A model generated the notes under the pieces. The model had not been told where the DNA came from and did no database searches. It was given only the letters and a program-made list of their open reading frames with translations. Shown here piece by piece: positions 41,465-52,540 of a stretch of 64,000 nt of DNA (positions are counted from its first letter, which is position 1; each line of letters begins with the position of its first letter). Origin of the DNA: Catonia carolina (taxonomy: Eukaryota; Arthropoda; Insecta; Hemiptera; Achilidae); assembly GCA_035578175.1 (NCBI GenBank), contig JAQMRL010000021.1, forward strand, positions 3,296,323 through 3,360,322, in the 5' to 3' direction. The translations under genes and the position numbers were made by a program.

Positions 41465-42422
41465 TTACTTTCTCTTGCCTATATGAATATATAGGAAGGA
41501 AAGTATTATTTTCATGTCGATTTTTCGAAATCGAGTTTTCACAGGATCTATATGTTTTCAGACCCCCTGAACCCAAAAAAGAAACATGTTTTTAGCGATT
41601 GGTCTGTGTGTGTGTCTGTGTGTCTGTGCGTGGGTGTGTTTGTGAGTATACAAAATATCTCAAGAACGGAACATCGTACGAACTTGAAACTTGTAACTTA
41701 AGTTACATACCCTTACCGAACCCGACACGAACATTTTCATCAAAATCGGTCAACCGGAATTAGTAGTTTATTCGTGTCATTTTTCACTTTTTTGCGATTT
41801 TTTCAAAAACTGGTCCTACGATTTTTTTAAAAATCACCTGGTTTACTCAATTTTTTATTCTCTATAAGATAGGGTAGGCGCCATATTTGCTGAAATTCTC
41901 GGCAAGGCTGTTTTCACGTAAAAACATTGTTTTTTCAAGATCGCGGCTTTTTTTTGCATTTTACCGCAAAAATGTGTATAATAAAAGTTGTAGAGAATTT
42001 AAAACCCTACAATTTTTAATTCTAACAATTTTTTTTATAAGGCTTAGTTTAGCGGTAATTAGCGATTTTCTGTTTTTTCTCACGAAAACGTGTGAAAAAT
42101 TGATTTTTTAAAGGTTTCGGTCTTAGTATGCATTTTACGACAAAAGTGTACAAATAAAATTTATAGAAAATTAAAAGATCTACAACTTTTATTTTAAGTA
42201 TTTTTCTCTACAGAGTCTAGTTTAGCGTGAAAGAGTGATTTTCTGTATTTTTAAGCCAAACTGAGGTCTATTTTCATTTTGCGTCTTTCATTCATGATTA
42301 AAATAAGGTTATGTTTTTGAGGTTAGTTTTTTGTTTATTTCTAATGTTTTATTACTAATGTTAGGTTTATTGTTAATTATTTGCACTGGCAAGAGAAAGT
42401 TGTGTGAGTGTTTCACACCAGA
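41465..42422 (-). mobile_element. H1 element, full length
   Basis: Both ends are intact. The microsatellite is mixed TGTG/TCTGTG/GTGGGTG (41606-41646). It is inserted in a T-run after ATAAAACG. The duplicate site at 42636-42655 has the T-run without H1. Confidence 0.87.
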
Positions 42423-42645
42423 TTTTTCTTAAATTGATTAAACACGTTACACATGCGAAGGCACGCGGAGCATGCTACAATTTATATACAGGAAGAGAAA
42501 TAAAAATTTTATTGTTTCACTAAAATATTAAAGTGTTTTATGGTTATCGAAAATCAATCAATAACTGAGATAAAACGTTAATTGATTTCCAAGAATCATA
42601 ACATGAAATGAGATTTGGTACAATATTGTATAAAACGTTTTTTTT

Positions 42646-43231
42646 TATTTTACTCCTACGCGAATGATTTATTCCATATTTAATTACCATTGAAATTTAA
42701 AGTCTAACGAGTTGTTGAAATCGAAAACTGTTCAGAATCCATTTCTTTTTTTTCAGCATTGAAATTGTTGTATTCACAAAAATACTAATACATCGCCTGA
42801 ATTCAATCGAGTAAAATGTTTCAAAATAACTAATAATACCTTTCTCGTTTCCTTTATAACGATGTATAGTACGTTTGTTTTAGGAAGAAGCTTGTAAGGG
42901 GTGGGCGAGTAGGTAGAGTAGGGATAGTTTCAAAGGGGCAAGTGTTGTCTCCTTCTCACTTAATGATCATTATCTCTCTTTCTAACCGTATACTATGTTA
43001 CAACTACGAGGTGCTTCCCCCACCACTGAACAGAACAGCTCAGCGGCACACAGCGTTGGAGGGAAAGCTTCAAGCTAGAACAAATGACCTGTAATTCTAA
43101 ATTTATTTTCCTTTTAGCAATATTACTTTCGTTACTAAAGTTTGTTTAATTTGTTTTTACTTTTAAAAAAACCCGAATCCTTTTGAACAATATAAATATT
43201 TTCTGGGTTTTTTACTCTCAATTTAAAAAAC
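42646..43231. other. Unique sequence without recognised feature
   Basis: No gene or repeat relationship was seen. Confidence 0.4.
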
Positions 43232-43971
43232 TCTGGTGTGAAACATTCACATAACTTTCTCTTGCCAATGCAAATAATGACCAATATAACCTAACATTAG
43301 TAATAAAACATTTGAAACAAACAAACAACTAACCTCAAAAAACATAACCTTAGTTTAATCATGTGCGAAAGATACAAAATTAAATTGACCTCAGTTTGGC
43401 TTAAAAATACGGAAAATCACCCTTTCACGCTAAACTAGGCTCTGTAGAGAAAAATGCTCTAAATAAAAATTGTAGATTTTTTAATTTCCTATAAATCTAA
43501 TTATATACACGTTTGTCGTAAATAAATCGATTTTTTACACGATTTTACCGCTAAACTAAGCGTTATACAAAAAAATGTTAGAATTAAAAGCTGTAGGATT
43601 TTAATTTTTCTACAACTTTTATTAAAAATATTTGCGTTAAAATGTATATTAAAGCCGCAATCTTAAAAAAATTATTTTTTTTTACGTGAAAACAGCCTCA
43701 CCAAGAATTTCAGCAAACATGGTGTCTACCCTATCATGTAGAGCATAAAACATTTAGTAAACCAGGCGATTTTAAAAGAAATCGTAGGACCAGATTTTGA
43801 GAAAATCGCAAAAAAGTGAAAAATTACACAAATAAACTACTACTTTTGGTGGACCGATTTTGATTAAAATCTTTGTATCGGGTCCGGTAGTGGTATGTAA
43901 CTTAAGTTTCAAGTTCGTACGATGTTCAGTTCTTGAGATATTCTGTACACACACACACACACAAACACACA

Positions 43972-44057
<86 letters not shown>

Positions 44058-44203
44058 CACACCAACAGATCAATCACTAAAAACATGTTTTTTGGGTTCA
44101 GGGGGTCTGAAAACGTGTAGATCCGGTGGAAACTCGATTTTAAGAAACCGACATGAAAACAATACTTTCCTTCCTATATATTTAAATAGCCAAGAAAAAG
44201 TAA
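43232..44203 (+). mobile_element. H1 element with the longest CA tract
   Basis: Both ends are present. The 5' end is TCTGGTGTGAAACATTCACA. The (CA)n tract spans 43946-44063 with few interruptions. The central block has a deletion near 43525-43545. The 3' hairpin is mutated (CCTATATATTTAAATAGC), with the matching 3' repeat CCAAGAAAAAGT also changed. Confidence 0.84.
43946..44063. repeat. Long (CA)n microsatellite
   Basis: About 118 bp of CA dinucleotides with CAAA and CG interruptions at the edges. Confidence 0.9.
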
Positions 44204-44744
44204 TAAATTGTTGTGTATGTGTGTATGTGTGCTTATGACCAAAGAAACCTTATATACGATTTTCTAATATATACGTATATCCTATCCTTTTATACGACAA
44301 CTTGACTTACGTATGTTTGTACGTCAAACTGTTTTCAAAGAACGGCTCTAAAGATTCTTCTGAAAATTCGTGTATAGGAGTTTTCAGAATCTGCAAATCG
44401 ATTGCGCTAGGTCTCATAAATGGAAAAAGATGATATTAACATCCAAGACAAGCCATTTTTACTATTTTCCAAGTTTGAAGGCTGTAACTTTAGAATGGAA
44501 AGATAATATGACACTTATCTCTAAGGGCCGTTTCGAGATCTAGGTAAATTTTATTAAATAATTAACACATTAAAGAGTTTAAAATTACAAGTATTTATTA
44601 CACACTAAGAATTACAATTAAATAAGTGACTAAAATCTGCAAGTATATTACGATTTAATTATTAATTAAATAACAAACTAATCATAATTAACTAATACAA
44701 TAAATAACTTAACTAATTTACTTAATATTACTTCTGAGAAGTAA
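44204..44744. other. Unique sequence without recognised feature
   Basis: It is AT-rich, with no gene recognised. Confidence 0.4.
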
Positions 44745-44919
44745 AATTACTTTTCTAAAAAGCACACATTTTTCACTCTGCAGATGACACCTTCACTTCA
44801 TTTACCACAGGGTCTGGCTGTATAATGAAATTCATTACTTTTAAAGAAGATAACTCTGATTAGTGTCTTTTACACCTCTACCTCTTCTGTGAAGTGATAA
44901 AAAACAGATCTATTATAAA

Positions 44920-45560
44920 TATTATATTATAAAGATCTATTTTGTCAACTAAATTTTCCTGAAGTCCTGTATGCGAGTGAAACCCTGTTTGGTCCAACAA
45001 GAATAGGCAAAAAGGACAAAATCGAGAAAGTGGAGAGGCAAATAGCAAGAAAGTGTATTGGAAAATGGTCCCTTCAAGATGGTAGTTTCTATATTGTACC
45101 AAACAAGAAAGAATATGAAGCAATTGACCCTTTAACCAGTATCATCAGGAAAAAAAGGATATCCTTCCTGGGACATATATTGAGAATGGAGGATACAAGA
45201 TTACTAAGAAGGATGATTGAGTTTTTCTGGCAAAAGAAGATGACACCAAACTGGATAAAGGAAGTCAAAATAGATATGGAGGAACTAAACATCACAATAG
45301 CTGACCTCAAAACTAAGTCAGGGAGCTACAGGACATACAAACAGCGATCGGTTAAATTTAGGGAACAAATGAGGGTCAGGAAAGCCATGGTGATTTCGGA
45401 CGATGAGAGACTGAGAAGATCCGAAACATTGAAGAATTATTGGCGAAGAAGAGGAGAAGTACGGGAACGACAACTGCGGAGGCGTTTGGGTGGAACATCT
45501 GAAAGAGCTAGACGTTGAAAGATTGAACTTAAGTGGTCCTTTGTGGCCGTAGAAAAAAAA
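44920..45560 (+). mobile_element. 5'-truncated LINE with poly(A) and TSD
   Basis: AGATCTATTATAAA at 44906-44919 and 45561-45574 is a perfect 14-bp TSD. The insert ends in AGAAAAAAAA. Confidence 0.9.
44955..45518 (+). pseudogene. LINE RT C-terminal fragment
   Basis: The open frame enters at the truncation: L-Y-A-S-E-T-L-F-G (the conserved Y-x-x-E-x-L region), then R-Q-I-A-R-K, F-L-G-H-I-L-R-M near residue 67, and a strongly basic C-terminus rich in R-R-R. It corresponds to the region after the thumb of a LINE reverse transcriptase. It is related to the remnant at 20487-20986 (both have W-I-x-x-V-K-I-D). Polymerase and endonuclease domains are absent. Confidence 0.82.
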
Positions 45561-45810
45561 AGATCTATTATAAACAGAGCTATTTATTTTAGCTCTGCAA
45601 CAAACAGATTAAGTGTAAATAATTTGACGCTCTGTTATTTGTCATAGACACAACTTTTTTTTTTATTTGAACATAAATGAAAAATTAAAATCTGTTCATG
45701 TATGAACAATACGTAATACAGCTAAATATTGAAAATTTATCAGTGGATAAATTACTAACCCACTGATTAGCAACTTAAATGCTAACAAATAACGAACAAC
45801 ACATTCACCC

Positions 45811-45821
45811 GCACACACACA

Positions 45822-45861
<40 letters not shown>

Positions 45862-45870
45862 CACACACAG
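45811..45870. repeat. (CA)n microsatellite outside H1
   Basis: A CACACACA tract with CAAA and CG interruptions that is not embedded in an H1 copy. Confidence 0.8.
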
Positions 45871-45926
45871 ATCCTTACTCAATCACAAAATAATAATACT
45901 GTAATTAGATAACCTAGTTAAACATA

Positions 45927-46326
45927 CTGCCCATAACAGACAGGTGGAGTGTCAAATTATTTACACTCAATCTGTTCATTGCAGGGCTAAAATAAATAGT
46001 TCTGTTTCTTATCACATGGTCAGCCAATTGAATGACTGAATCATTTAAGAGCAGAAGAGGTAGAGGTGTAAAAGACACTAATCAGAGTTATCTCCTCTGA
46101 AAGTAATGAATTTCATTATACAGCCAGACCCTGTGGTGAATGAAGTGAAGGTGTCATTTGCAGAGTGGAAAATATATGCTTTTCAGAGGGCCCGGCATGC
46201 TGATAAGCGTACTTTTCCACTCAGTGAGGAAGGCAATGGTAAACCACCTCACTCCTCGATTTACTTAGTAAAACCTCTACAGGTTCAAACCAGCCTTTCA
46301 GCTGATCATCTAAACAACAAACAACA
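45927..46326 (+). mobile_element. R400, full length with TSD
   Basis: GTTAAACATA at 45917-45926 and 46327-46336 is an exact 10-bp TSD. This copy and the one at 37094 fix the family boundaries. The family frame is open over 85 residues (46106-46363). Confidence 0.92.
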
Positions 46327-46376
46327 GTTAAACATAGTGAATACCTTATACAGGCTGATATAAATTGGAATTAATT

Positions 46377-46719
46377 TCAAATGGGAGGTTTTCCCACATC
46401 CGCCATACAGTCCGGACCTTCCGCCCACCGATTTTCACTTGTTCCCAACAATGAAGACATGACTTGTGACGCAGCGCTTTGACGACGACGCGGAGCTGCA
46501 GGAGGGTGTGACTAACTGGTTAAAATCACAGGCAGTAATTTTTTATGACGCCGGAATTTCAAAATTAGTTCACCGCTATGATAAGTGTCTTAATTTGTTT
46601 GGTGATTATGTAGAAAAATAGCATTTTAGTTGCACTTTCAAATGTATATAATAAATTTGTTTTTTGTACTAAGATTTTTTTTTTCAAAACGTGACAGACT
46701 TTTGGACTGCCCTCGTATA
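46377..46719 (+). pseudogene. Mariner (DD34D) 3' fragment
   Basis: It matches the mariner at 27609-28357: the plus strand encodes F-K-W-E-V-F-P-H-P-P-Y-S-P-D-L then a changed P-P-T-D-F-H-L-F-P-T-M-K, then the C-terminus ending in Y-V-E-K. A stop after M-K-T (ATGAAGACATGA) replaces the Trp codon. The 3' terminus GACTTTTGGACTGCCCTCGTA is present. The 5' portion is lost at 46377. Confidence 0.85.
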
Positions 46720-46898
46720 TAACGAACCAATTATAATTAACTAATACAATAAATATTTTAACCAATTTACTTAATATTATTACTTACAAAAATTATACAA
46801 TATAAACGTTAAACAAAAGACAATGACGTTGACCTTTTCTAACGTAACCTTTAAGTACTACGCGATTTGCTCACTCAAACACAGACAAATCAAGAGCG

Positions 46899-47087
46899 TG
46901 ATTTCTCCAGGGCACATCGGGTGCTGCGTTATGTTTTGTAAAAACGGGTCTGGTATCCGGTGTTGTGAAGGGGCGGTTAGGTTTAGTGGGTAAAAATTCC
47001 ACATAACCATTGCGCGTGCGTGCAATGGTATCTTTCAGGGCCACTTGGTCCTATGAAGATTCCCCCGCTCCGCACGGCTGAAAAAAA
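46899..47087 (+). mobile_element. Short poly(A) retroposon with TSD
   Basis: AAATCAAGAGCG occurs at 46887-46898 and 47088-47099 (12 bp). The 189-bp insert ends CTCCGCACGGCTGAAAAAAA. It is probably the 3' UTR of a 5'-truncated LINE, but I do not recognise the parent. Confidence 0.82.
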
Positions 47088-47174
47088 AAATCAAGAGCGT
47101 AAACAAACCGGCCGTTGTATAGGTGGGCTAATGGAGAGTTAGAGAAAAGACAGAGGTTTTTGATATAATAAAAA

Positions 47175-47959
47175 TCTGGTGTGAAACACTCACACAACTT
47201 TCTCTTGCCATAGCGAATAATTAATAATAAACCTAACATTATTAATAAAATATTAGAAATAAACAAAAACTAACCTCAAAAACATAACCTTATTTTAATC
47301 ATGAGTGAATGACGCAAAATGACAATCGAACTCAGTTTGGCTTAAAAATGCGGAAAATCACGCTTTCACGCTAAACTAAGCTCTGTAGAGAAAAATGCTC
47401 TAAACAAAAGTTGTAGATCTTTTAATTTTCTATAAATTTAATTATATACACTTTTGTCGTAAAATGCATACTAAGACCGAAATGTTAAAAAAATCGATTT
47501 TTCTCACGTTTTCGTGAGAAAAAATACAGAAAATCGCAAATTACCGCTAAACTAAGCGTTATACAAAAAAATGTTTGACACAGACGTTGTAGGTTTTTAA
47601 ATTCTCTACAACTTTTATTATATAAGTTTTTGCGCTAAAATTTATATTAAAGCCGTAATCTTAAAAAAACAACGTTTTTACGTGAAAACAGCCTCACCGA
47701 GAATTTCAGCAAACATGGCGCCTACCCTATCTTGTAGAGAATAAAAAATTGAGTAAAATAGGTGATTTTAAAAAAAATCGTAGGACCAGTTTTTGAGAAA
47801 ATCGCAAAAAAGTGAAAAATTATACGAATAAACTACTACTTCCGGTTGACCGATTTTGATGAAAATTTTCGTGTCGCGTCCGGTAGTGGTATGTAAAATA
47901 AGTTTCAAGTTTCAAGTTTGTACGATGTTCCGTTCTTGAGATATTCTGTTCACACACAG

Positions 47960-47991
<32 letters not shown>

Positions 47992-48134
47992 ACACACAGA
48001 CCAATCGCTAAAAACATGTTTTTTGGGTTCAGGGGGTCTGAAAACGTATAGATCCGGTGAAAACTCGATTTCGAAAAATCGACATGAAAACAATACTTTC
48101 CTTCCTATATATTCATATAGGCAAGAGAAAGTAA
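47175..48134 (+). mobile_element. H1 element, full length
   Basis: Both termini are intact. CACACAGACAC-type microsatellite at 47950-47998. Confidence 0.87.
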
Positions 48135-48176
48135 TAAAATACAAAATCCTTTTGATGGCTCCTGGATGAATCTTAA

Positions 48177-48494
48177 CCCGTTAAAGGTAAATGTTTTAAA
48201 CCCAAAGGAATGTTATTTTGCTTAAATTTTTCCCACTGTATTATTTTTATTATTTTTGATTATTTATTTATGTATTATTTATTTCATTTATGTAGCCTAT
48301 GTTTTATGTATTATGTATTTATTTTATTTATTTATTTATAACAAAAGATTGGTACGCTACCGGCTGTTGGCGACGAAATATTACGTTCTAAAGCAAAAAT
48401 AATTCGTGTTTTGACAGAAACGCAACATTACGTCACTGGTACTTTTCGTGTACAGTGTTTTCGACGTAATATTTCATCAAAACCCTTTAAGGGG
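48177..48494. mobile_element. TTAA-flanked MITE (piggyBac-like)
   Basis: TTAA at 48173-48176 and 48495-48498 encloses ends CCCGTTAAAGG and CCTTTAAGGGG, which are inverted to each other with one mismatch. TTAA targets and CCC...GGG ends are the mark of piggyBac elements. It is 318 bp, with no gene. The interior is (ATTT)n-rich. Confidence 0.68.
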
Positions 48495-48498
48495 TTAA

Positions 48499-48816
48499 CA
48501 ACTGTAAACAAATTATGATTGAATAGAAGGTGTTACAAATAGGCCAATTATCTGAATAGGTACCGTACAACAATAAAACTGTATTACCTGTATTATAAAA
48601 GACCATTACACATAATATTTCTAACTGTTTCTCGTAAAATCCTATATTTTACTCTTATTATTTACGTTAACATTTTTAAACTCTCGGTCATTCTCGATCA
48701 CTCTTTCCTTTTCGATATTGTCACAATATATTTAAAAATGGTTTCCATCAGTAGATGTTTTGTAAAATCTTACATGCAAATGATGTGTCACATGACTACC
48801 TTCGTATTTAAAAAAA
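48499..48816. other. Unique sequence without recognised feature
   Basis: No gene was recognised. Confidence 0.4.
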
Positions 48817-49767
48817 TCTGGTGTGAAACACTCACACAACTTTCTCTTGCCAGTGCAAATAATTAACAATAAACCTAACATTAGTAATAAAACATTAGAA
48901 ATAAACAAAAACTAACCTCAATAAACATAACCTTATTTTAATCATGAGTGAAAGACGCAAAATGAAAATCAACCTCAGTTTAGCTTAAAAATACGGAAAA
49001 TCGCTCATTCACGCTAAACTAAACACTGTACAAAAAAATGCTGTGAATAAAAGTTGTAGATCTCTTAATTTTCTATAAATTTGATTATATACACTTTTGT
49101 CGTAAAATGCGTTCTAAGGCCGAAATCTTAAAAAAATAATTTTTTCACACGTTTTTGTGAGAAAAAACAGAAAATTGCTAACTACCGCTAAACTAAGCGT
49201 TAGGCCTATACCAAAAAATATTTGAAATAAAAGTTGTAGAATTTTACATTCTCTACAACTTTTATTATATAATATTTTGCGCTAAAATGCATATTAAAGC
49301 CGTAATCTTAAAAAGAAAATATTTTTACGTAAAAACAGCCTTACGCAGAATTTCAGCAAACATGGCGCCTACCCTATCTTGTAGAGCATAAAAAATGTAG
49401 TAGATCAGGCGGTTTTAAAAAAAATCGTAGGACCAGTTTTTGAGAAAATCGCAAAAAAGTGAAAAATTATACGAATAAACTACAACTTTCGGTTGACCGA
49501 TTTTGATAAAAATGTTCGTGTCGGGTTCGGTAGTGGTATGTAACTTAAGTTTCAAGTTTCAATTTCGTACGATGTTCCGTTTTTGAGATATTCTGTTCAC
49601 ACACACACATACACACACAGACACACACACAGCCCAATCGCTAAAAACATGTTTTTTGGGTTCAGGGGGTCTGAAAACATATAGATCCGGTGAAAACTCG
49701 ATTTTGAAAAATCGACATGAAAACAATACTTTCCTTCCTATATATTTATATAGGCAAGAGAAAGTAA
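48817..49767 (+). mobile_element. H1 element, full length
   Basis: Both ends are intact. The microsatellite is short, with CATACACACACAG interruptions. Confidence 0.87.
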
Positions 49768-50889
49768 AAACAAAATGAGAAATAATAAATAATAAGCATA
49801 TAATTCTGAAACATAAATGTACACCGAACTCTACTGGAGATAATTAAAAATGTTCAATCAGTTATGTACAACATTCACACTCAAACACGCCAGTCATCTA
49901 CAGCTATTATACACATTAGTATCTACAGCTATTATCTACAGTTATTACATTATTGCTACAGTTATAATCTACAGCTATTATATTATTTACAATTTTAAAA
50001 TCACACTATCAGAATCGCCTTGGGAGATCCAGTACTGTAGCACGTTTTAGACAATGGAACCAAGATGGCGGAAAAATGTAAAAGCATGAATTTTAGTAGA
50101 TTCTATATGCATTCATCAGATTACAATGTATTTTGAAGAAAACCATTACTTGTTTTCGAATTATTTTGCCGTATTTGGTACACTTAGTATAATCGGTAAA
50201 CTGAAATGAAAGGAAATTTGTAATTCCGAGCAAAATTTTGTGAACTACCATTTTATCACAACATTTACTTACAAATCTTTTAAATAAGAAAAGGGAAAAC
50301 AGAACAAGTGAAGAAAAGCAAAGACCAATATGACGGTCGATGCGACGTTGTGAGAACAGCACGCGAGACTCTCTGCCGCTGATAATTCAAGTGAGACTGT
50401 TTAATCACAAGTTGCAGTAATATAAAAAATAAATACTGATTTTAATAATAAATTTAATGACCTAAAACTTTTATTTTGCTTTTATCTTCGATATATTTAG
50501 TTATTTTGGTGTTATTTAAGTTTTAAACGAGTTCTAGAAGAATTTTTCGCAAATATTTCGAAATTATTAACTTAAAATTGTTGTACTTTTCTTTAAGGTG
50601 TTGAAATTTAAACTTTTTTTATGTTTAACATTTTTGGAAACTCTTTATCATTAATTTGGTGTGTAATAAAAGACTGTATGATAGCTAGAAATGAATATAT
50701 AAGCAAATAAAAAAATTAATGAAGGACCACCTGGCGGCCATCTTTAATTCCCATTTTGGAGTTTTTTTTTGGAAACATTGGGTATTATTGCTCAGGAGGT
50801 TAAAAAAAACATGTTGAAGTGCGACAGGTTATGATGTGGAGGGTTGGTACACGGTAACTCTATCTGGCCCACGGACAATACAGTTTGAT
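49768..50889. other. Unique sequence with a CTACAGYTATTA mini-repeat
   Basis: ATCTACAGCTATTA and variants recur about six times at 49897-49990. AAGATGGCGG occurs at 50062. No gene was recognised. Confidence 0.5.
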
Positions 50890-50899
50890 AGTTTAAATT

Positions 50900-51019
50900 G
50901 CCAACGGCCATACCATGTTGAATACACCGGTTCTCGTCCGATCACCGAAGTTAAGCAACATCGGGTGCGGTTAGTACTTGGATGGGTGACCGCTTGGGAA
51001 TACCGCATGTTGTTGGCAT
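50900..51019 (+). rRNA. 5S rRNA sequence (retrocopy, complete)
   Basis: It begins GCCAACGGCCATACCATGTT and ends GCATGTTGTTGGCA, about 119-120 nt, the normal 5S length. The internal promoter parts are recognisable: box A AAGTTAAGCAACATCGGG, the intermediate element with TTAGTACTTGGATGGGTG, and box C (GATGGGTGACCGCTTGGG). A few changes from the usual insect 5S occur at helix positions, such as ACGGCC for ACGTCC paired with GGGTGCGGT. No T-run terminator follows. It is probably a retrocopy, although transcription from its internal promoter is possible. Confidence 0.88.
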
Positions 51020-51021
51020 CT

Positions 51022-51414
51022 TCTGCCCCTAACAGACAGGTGGAGTGTCAAATTATTTACACTCAATCTGTTCGTTGCAGGGCTAAAATAAATAGTTCTG
51101 TTTCTTATCACATGGTCAGCCAGTTGAATGACTGAATCATTTAAGAACAGAAGAGGTAGAGGTGTAAAAGACACTAATCAGAATTATCTTCTCTGAAAGT
51201 AATGAATTTCATTATACAGCCAGACCCTGTGGTGAATGAAGTGAAGGTGTCATTTGCAGAGTGGAGAATATGTGCTTTTCAGAGGGCCCGGCATGCTGAT
51301 AAGCGTACTTTCCCACTCAGTGAGGAAGGCAATGGTAAACCACCTCACTCCTCGTTTTACTTAGTAAAACCTCTACAGGTTCAAACCAGCCTTTCGGCTG
51401 TTGACCTAAACAAC
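51022..51414 (+). mobile_element. R400 part of the 5S chimera
   Basis: It is full length and the family frame (51202-51429) is open. Confidence 0.88.
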
Positions 51415-51951
51415 AGTTTAAATAATTAAACCTTGGTTTACAATGATTCTTTATAGAGCTGTGTACGCCTGCAATACCTTAAGTATGCTTCTAGCACACT
51501 TTTATCCCTTTTCATCCAGTATTACAAATATTATTAATGTACAGTATTCTGTATGTAGCCTATATGAATATAGGAAGGAAAGTATCGCTTTTATGTCGAT
51601 TTTTCGAAATCAAATTTCACCGGATATACACGTTTTTACATCCCCTGAACCCAAAAAAACAAGTTTTTAGCAATTTGGTCTGTGTATTTATACAGAATAT
51701 CTCAAAAACGGAACATCGTACGAACTTGAAACTTTTTTTTTTATCTTTTATTTGAAATTTTCAACAGTACATAAATATATGACTACTAGAAAATGTGTTG
51801 CACGTACATAACCAAGTAACATGAAAGGAAACAAAGACAAAGATTGATACCCATTGGTATTTCTCTGGGTGTATAAGAAAGTATTAAATATGATAATTAG
51901 TTCGTTTAATTGTTACTATTTTTATTATATTATTATTATTTCAGTTAGAAC

Positions 51952-52302
51952 TCAGAGAAGATCCCTATTCCATCTTCTATTTAGGCGCCGGGCTGGATTC
52001 CCAGGAAGGTGAAAGCGATGAAGTTTTTGAATTAGAGGATTTGGATTTATTTGTAATTTTGAAAATAACTTTTTATAATAGGACTGTTCTACTTCTTCAA
52101 CTGTAGGAATCCCGAAATCGTAGTTTAAAGTGTCGTTACTTACGTAGTACGGAGCTCTAGATATTAAACGGAGAAATTTTGATTGGAACGTCTGTAGATG
52201 ATTAAGATTACTGGATTTTGCTGAGCCAAATAACTGGACTCCGTAAGTCCAAACTGGTTTAAATAACGATTTGTACAGCAGTAATTTTGAAGAAATTGGC
52301 AA
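51952..52302 (-). pseudogene. Jockey-type RT C-terminal region
   Basis: A 116-residue frame with L-L-Y-K-S-L-F-K-P-V-W-T-Y-G-V-Q-L-F-G-S-A near the start and F-Q-S-K-F-L-R-L-I. This is the Jockey-clade segment W-x-Y-G-x-x-x-W/F-G ... Q-x-K-x-L-R. It is separated from the polymerase part by stops and frameshifts between 52303 and 52540. Confidence 0.88.
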
Positions 52303-52540
52303 AGGAGAGGTTCTACAAAGAAATCGGTACAGTTGTCGTAGTTTTGTATTTAATTGAAGTCTTTTCTTTTTTATGTGTGACTGCCACGTAAGTCTTTTTC
52401 CAAGATAAGCCCTAATTATCGAATTTCATTTTTCTGAGGTATGGGAACGTTATTAAGAAAGACATTCGGGCATATTCCTGTTCAAAGAGTAAAAAAATAA
52501 TGAATAGATTTGGTTGGATTAATTTGTATTCTCCATTTTT

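Larger units (their letters stand above)
40926..42645. repeat. Tandem duplication with SINE and H1 insertions
   Basis: 40926-41013 plus 41323-41464 matches 42424-42645 in order: GGGGCATGCTACCATTTATA, GAAATAAAAAT, TTAAAGTGTTTTATGGTTAT, GTACAATATTGTATAAAACG. The first copy contains a T2 SINE and is followed by an H1 copy inserted in its T-run. The second has neither and shows the empty site. The short end GCAAGAGAAATAAAAAT resembles the H1 3' end. Confidence 0.8.
44745..45655 (-). mobile_element. R400 split by a LINE
   Basis: 44745-44905 holds the 3' and middle part and 45575-45655 the 5' part of a reversed R400. They are separated by the LINE at 44920-45560 and its TSD. The segment between TCTTCTGT and GTGATAAAAAACAG (the AAATGACTGAATCATTTAAG region) is deleted. 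Confidence 0.78.
50890..51423 (+). mobile_element. 5S rRNA-R400 chimeric retroposon with TSD
   Basis: AGTTTAAAT at 50890-50898 and 51415-51423 flanks the whole unit, 5S sequence plus R400, and does not flank R400 alone. The order is 5S (50900-51019), a CTT-type junction, then R400 from CTGCCCCTAACAGACAGG to CTAAACAAC. This is the structure expected when reverse transcriptase switches template from R400 RNA to 5S RNA during insertion, or of a 5S-headed SINE (SINE3-like). Confidence 0.82.

Noticed and set aside
43772..44238. His/Thr-, Val/Cys- or Arg-rich reading frames over CA tracts (also at 2262, 14061, 25739, 32818, 33000, 47918)
   Set aside because: They are translations of (CA)n/(TG)n microsatellites inside H1 copies. 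They occur on both strands and carry no domain.
50900..51019. Normal genomic 5S rRNA gene
   Set aside because: It is a single copy with no T-run terminator, joined to R400 and inside a shared TSD. A retrocopy is the better explanation, though transcription is not excluded.
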